64,000 bases of DNA from NCBI GenBank assembly GCA_015680685.1, contig MNCI01025116.1:625087-689086 (forward strand), in the 5' to 3' direction. The DNA is from Gnetum montanum. Its lineage: Eukaryota; Streptophyta; Gnetopsida; Gnetales; Gnetaceae. The translations under genes and the position numbers were made by a program. Of the stretch, positions 59,881-64,000 are shown one piece after another. The notes beneath the pieces were generated by a model. That model worked only from the letters and a program-made list of their open reading frames with translations, was not told the origin of the DNA and did not search any database. Numbering within the stretch: the first letter of the stretch is position 1; the number at the start of each line of letters is the position of its first letter.

Positions 59881-61195
59881 CATAGGTGGCCATCTCCCCC
59901 ACGACTAAGTTGGAAGGAGGAGATCCAAAATAGTGAGCAAGGTTATCCATCAATAAAGGTAGCATGTGTACTAGCTATCCTAAGCTCATGGAAGTTTGGT
60001 TTGTTGCAAGTTGACCAAAATTTTCTTGTCTAGGCTCTCAGGTTTGTATATTGTCATAGCCCTTGAAGGAAAAGTCACATAAATAATATAAGGTCCTTCC
60101 CACAGTGTTTGAAATTTAGTACATTGTGGTACATGTGTGGGATTCTAGTAGAGAACCTTATCTCCTAGTTGATATTTAACTTTCCTAATCCTTAGGTCAT
60201 GACGTTGTTTATTGAATGCCTTGTGCAATTTGTTAGATGACAGGGCAACTAATCGGTTTTCATCTAGCAAGTTAAGGGTTACTAACTGTTGTTTCTGTGC
60301 TAGATCAAGGTCAAGGTTGAGGTCACATGCCATGGATAGTGTACGGAGCTCAGTTTGAATGGGAATAATTGGTAATTTACCATACACTAACTCATAGGGA
60401 GAGTAGCCTGTAGGGAGTTTTCATGTGGAGTGGTATGCCCAAAAAGCATCGTTCAGTTTAGTGCTCCAATCTTGCCTAAACTTGATAATGGTTCTTTTCA
60501 ATATCTTTGTAATCTCCCTGTTGGTGACTTCTGCTTAACCATTCGCTTGGGGGTGGTATGGTGTAGTCAATTAATGCTTAACCCCTAAGAGTTGCATTAA
60601 TTTCCAAAAATTTGCACTTGTGAAGTGTGTACCATTGTCTGAAATAAGTGCACACAGCACACGAAACTTGTTTATGATTTGTTGTTGAATAAATTATGCA
60701 GTTGTAGATGATGTACAATCTTTAACAGCAGCTGCTTCAGCCCATTTTGTTAAGTAATCAAAGGCAATAATAATATAAGCTTTTCCATTGGACATTGGTG
60801 TAATCGGCCCCATAAAATCAATTCCCCAAATGTTGAAGGGTTCTAACAATTGGATTCATTATTGTGGACCCTTCATTCTAGCAGTCATTCACCCATCATG
60901 TTGATAGCGCTCACAAGATTGGATGAAACAATGGGCATCTCAAAATAATATAGGCCAATAATATCCTACAAGCAGGATCTTGATGGCTGTTCGTCTCCTA
61001 ACGTAATGACCCCCACAAGGACCCTCATGAGTGTCTTGGAGAACTTACAGTTGATCTATATCGGGAACACACCATCAAACCAAGCCATCAGGACACACTT
61101 TGTAAAGTTTCCCACTAATTTCCATAAAGTACTTGGCTCGGTGAAGAAATTGTTGTTTCTTCTTAAGGTTTCACTCTTGTGGTAATTATTGGATG
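59881..61195 (-). pseudogene. Integrase of E5
   Basis: Reads, in shifting frames, HEGPCGGHY, a C-x2-... finger remnant, [11 protein letters not shown] (about 60815), LISDNGTHFTS (about 60640), AEVTNREI after a stop (about 60530), ELVYGKLPIIPIQTELRTL (60390) and DLRIRKVKYQLGDKVLY (60190). All three catalytic residues (Asp, Asp, Glu) are present, unlike E3. Several stops still break it. Confidence 0.88.
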
Positions 61196-62012
61196 AGGAG
61201 ATAGGTAAGAATGTTACTGTACCATTTTGTCTCCATGGATGATTGATTATTCACTACATCGACAAAGAGGAATTCATCAGCGAAATAATCAGAAATTGAA
61301 TACTCATCCTCTTTGTTGTCCCATCACAACTGAGATAAATGATCAGCAACTACATTCTTGGTGCCCTTGCAATCAATCATCGTTAAATCGAACTCTTGTG
61401 AGATTTCAAGCCATCGTATGATACGAGGGCTTACCATTGGCTTATTCATGAGAAACTAGATTGCACTATGATCCATATGTATATATACTTTATATCCCAA
61501 TACATAGTATTTAAACTTTTCTAGTGCAAACACTACAACCATTAATTCTTTCTCTATGGTAGTGTAGTTAAGTTTTGCACCAGTGATACTTCTACTTGCA
61601 CAGTGGATGTAATAAGGATGCTTCTGGTCATCTAACTATGTGAGTACAGCTTCTAAGGCATAGTTAGACGTGTCAGTCATGATATCTAATGGTTTGGACC
61701 AATCAGGAGCTTGTAGAATGGGTGTTTCTACTAGCTTTTGTTTCAGAGTTTGGAAAGCTAATTCGCATTCCCTGGTCCACTCGAAAGGTACGTCCTTTTT
61801 CATTAATTCCACCAATGGTTTGGCAACCTTTGAAAAGTTTTCAATAAATCTCCTATAGTAGCCAGTATGTCCAAGGAATGACCGAATATCTTTGACAATT
61901 TTCGATTGACGAGTAATTCCTTGGATAATTTTGATTTTCTCAAGGTCTACCTCTATTGAGATTTTTTGCCCTAGTACTATGCCTTCTTGGACCATCAAAT
62001 GGCTTTTCTACT
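61196..62012 (-). pseudogene. RNase H and RT connection of E5, truncated at its N-terminal side
   Basis: GIVLGQKIS, FLGHTGYYRRFIENFSK, FEWTRECELAF and TDTSNYALEAVLT (61998-61636) match E3; in the RNase H start, IMIDAS of E3 is IMTDTS, keeping Asp. The sequence matches E3 up to the codon for 'KSHL' (plus-strand 'ggcttttct', about 62010) and then stops abruptly at the foreign block. Confidence 0.88.
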
Positions 62013-62039
62013 TGAAACACCACTAATTTTGGCCTAGCA

Positions 62040-62640
62040 CTTTTAAAGAAGAATCAAGCTAAGTCATGTTGCTGCCCAACATGAGTACAGCGTGACCAAA
62101 CTTGGAGGCCTCCGAGATAGCCCCCAATGGCCCACGATTCAACAAGCAAGGTTCCCCTGGGGCCCACAGGCAACTGCACCAACTTTCAGCATCCAGAATT
62201 AAAAGTTTCAGGTTCAAAATGTTTGGTTTTGGCTAAGGACACTTTGGTTACTTTTTCAGACGCTGCACAACGTAAGGATCAGCGTCACCAACTTTTGGAG
62301 CCCAGAAATTGAGTCAAAACAGGCCGAAATCAAGCACAAGGACCCCCCATGACCTTCACCAAGGTCCCTAGTAGCTCCCAGCCTCCAGAAAATCAAGATT
62401 TGGGCCTCAAATGTGCCATTTTGACTTGGTGACGCTGGGGTTACTTTTTCAAACGTTGCACAACGTAAGGATCAGCGTCACCAACTTTTAGAGCCCCAAA
62501 ACTGAGCCAAAATGACTTGATTTCAAGGGTGCAAGTCGTCCACAGGGTCCATTATTGATAACTATGGGTCCCAGCCTTCAGAAATTCCAGATTTCAACTC
62601 AAAATTGCAAGTTTTGGAGGTCACATTGTAGGTCACACTG
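62040..62640. repeat. Tandem repeat, period 193 bp, with inverted-repeat core
   Basis: 'GTTACTTTTTCAGACGCTG' (62246) and 'GTTACTTTTTCAAACGTTG' (62439) lie 193 bp apart, each followed by 'cacaacgtaaggatcagcgtcaccaac'. The core pairs GACGCTG with CAGCGTC. Diverged partial copies lie near 62065 ('gttgctgcccaacatgag') and 62620 ('aggtcacattgtaggtcac'). Confidence 0.85.
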
Positions 62641-62732
62641 CAGGTCACGTTGGGCAATCAAATTTCTCTTGTTGTATATTTTATTATAAATCCCCATTTG
62701 TGGGCATGTTAAGCCCTCATGGTCTAACACAA

Positions 62733-62754
62733 AATATATATATATATATATATA
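62733..62754. repeat. (AT)n microsatellite
   Basis: About ten AT units. Confidence 0.95.
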
Positions 62755-63637
62755 ATTTTTCAAGCGAGCCAAAGCCGGAGCTAATCCTCCTAAATTTTCT
62801 TTAAATTTTTATCGCTTGAGGGCTTGTTTTTCTAATTTGTTTGTATTTTCATGGGCTTGAATGATCCACAAATTGTAAAATACATTGAACTTGGTCAAAG
62901 AATGCAATTGCCAATACACATCCAACTCGTGCACAACTATCCAACACAGATACATTGAACCTGGTCAAAGAATGTAACTGCCCAAGCCTAGCCCAACCCT
63001 ATAAATACCCTATCAATTCACACAAACTGGGAGAGGCAAAAAAGAAGAAGATGGAGGGAGGCAAAAATTGGAGAGATTGGCAATTCTGAAAAATTGGAGA
63101 GATTGGCAATTCTAAAAAAGGACAGAACTTGCAATCCTTGGGCACTCGGCACATTTGATTGTTGGCTTCCAAGTTTTTCTCACGTTCATCCCATTTCATC
63201 GTCGCATCATCGTGTCATATCATTCCGGGGCTAGGCGTTTGACTTGTCATCTACACATGTGCAACTACGCTTTGACCGGTGCATATTCCTGTTTGAACAA
63301 TACAATGCAGTTTCATCATTGCCTCCTATTTACATTATTTACTTTGGTTTCTGCTTTGTTTACAATATATCTCTGTTTACGCTTTATTTATAATTCAGTA
63401 TGCTCTGTTTACATTTCATATCACTATTTGCATTTCGTTTACATCTCGTTTACGATAACCCCAGCGCTGGCCGTAGCTTACGCTCAGGGAAGTCCTTGGT
63501 TGATTTACGTGCAAACCCCCCAAGGCACTCTGCCTTTATTTTTTTTTCCAACTTTCCCTCGAGCGAAGGTAGGGTCAGCTGTGGCTGCCCGACGATCTCT
63601 TGGTGTCTGTTTCCCTTCCAGCCTTACACTGACAATT

Positions 63638-64000
63638 TAGGACATATCGCCTCTAGAAGAGGGAGTCCCATAATACTCGCGGGCTTGGTAGTGAGGTTGA
63701 GGAGTGATGTGACCAGTAGAGTCACATGGGAAGATTGGCTGCTGCACGTAATATCCATATGGGTTAGGTTGCTAGTAAGGATATTGTTTCCTTGGTGGTG
63801 GCATTCTCCATGATTGTGGGTGCTGCCATTGTTGATGTTGCTCAATCGGTTGTGGTGGAGCTTCACTGGGATAATATGTTAAAGGTTGGTAAAACTACCT
63901 TGGGTTACCTTGAGGATAAGGTAACCTTCAGGGTGTTTGCCTTTTGTTTAATCGTGGATTGAGTGCATACACCCCAGACTCCTGCAGATGTGAGATTACA
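63638..64000 (-). pseudogene. gag C-terminal part of E5
   Basis: Aligns with 30817-31180 of E3. Minus-strand pieces: SHLQESGVYALNPRLNK (about 63995), PYPQGNPR, YYPSEAPPQPIEQH and PYGYYVQQPIF, a Pro/Gln/Tyr-rich Gag tail downstream of the knuckle. It runs off the window edge. Confidence 0.8.

Larger units (their letters stand above)
62013..63637. mobile_element. Solo-LTR-like block replacing RT/protease of E5
   Basis: No similarity to E3 in this 1.6 kb, which stands in place of about 1.86 kb of protease and RT. Features of an LTR: a tandem repeat with inverted core (62040-62640), an AT microsatellite, a TATA box in CCCTATAAATACCC at about 62998-63008, a leader-like region after it, and no coding domain. 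The frames at 63155-63640 and 63400-63813 overlap each other and show no domain. Ends are set where similarity to E3 stops; no target duplication was recognised, so a deletion probably accompanied the event. Confidence 0.5.
57183..64000 (-). mobile_element. E5: Ty3/gypsy element related to E3, running off the right edge, with replaced pol core
   Basis: 3' LTR (57183-58076), polypurine tract, 3' non-coding region, integrase, RNase H, then a 1.6-kb foreign block where RT and protease should be, then gag C-terminal sequence to the window end. Co-linear with E3 (24084-31180) apart from the replaced block. The 5' LTR is outside the window. Confidence 0.88.

Noticed and set aside
63155-63813. Overlapping 161- and 137-residue frames near the right edge
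   Set aside because: Low-complexity translation of T-rich and Pro-rich sequence in two frames, downstream of a TATA box in an LTR-like block; the second runs into the minus-strand gag of E5. No domain recognised.

Overview
This is repeat-rich, AT-rich plant nuclear DNA. Nearly everything recognisable is LTR-retrotransposon sequence of the Ty3/gypsy type, with tRNA-Asp-type primer sites, Athila/Tat-style Gag knuckles and polyproteins, and RNase H of the archaeal type in one element. No rRNA, tRNA, CRISPR, bacterial operon or clearly functional single-copy host gene was seen. The picture fits a seed plant with a large repeat-filled genome; I cannot name the species.

I use labels for the main pieces. 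E1 to E5 are one family whose LTRs start TGATGAG (or TGATGG) and end in CATCA. E1 (minus strand, runs off the left edge) keeps gag, its 3' tail and its 5' LTR at 4104-4730 plus 10675-11019. Inside that LTR sits E2 (plus strand, 4731-10669), a complete LTR-gag-ORF2-LTR element without pol. E3 (minus, 24084-34020) is full length with gag, pro, RT, RNase H and integrase, and a perfect 5-bp target duplication ATCTC. E4 (plus, 46842 to about 54345) has a 5' LTR, gag and a long ORF2 but no 3' LTR. E5 (minus, 57183 to right edge) has a 3' LTR, integrase and RNase H, but its RT and protease are replaced by a 1.6-kb solo-LTR-like block. E1, E2 and E4 are gag-only non-autonomous forms; E3 and E5 are the related pol-bearing forms.

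Between these lie older Tat-like pieces: T1, a degraded pol (18385-21771, plus); T2, a gag C-terminal fragment (34621-35336, plus); T3, a gag-protease segment (about 42985-46431, minus). Facing T3 is the most unusual locus, X (36710-42300, plus): a decayed multi-exon coding unit with several short GT-AG introns whose splice phases still agree, carrying a possible FCP1/NIF-like segment, a domain resembling the 'putative plant transposon protein' family, and a coiled-coil-like C-terminus. E4 ORF2 has the same domain order without the FCP1-like part. X looks like the accessory ORF of a Tat-type element, expressed opposite to gag.

Structural themes: a degenerate array of about 195 bp units with inverted-repeat cores (13200-17520); similar-period arrays of unrelated sequence elsewhere; U3 regions carrying tandem palindromes (GATATC type in E1-E4, CTCTAAT/ATTAGAG type in E5); a conserved branch site and splice acceptor right before the ORF2 ATG in E2 and E4; and an assembly gap flanked by a 1010-bp false-looking duplication. 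Nearly all coding regions are broken by stop codons that look like C-to-T decay, so they are listed as pseudogenes.
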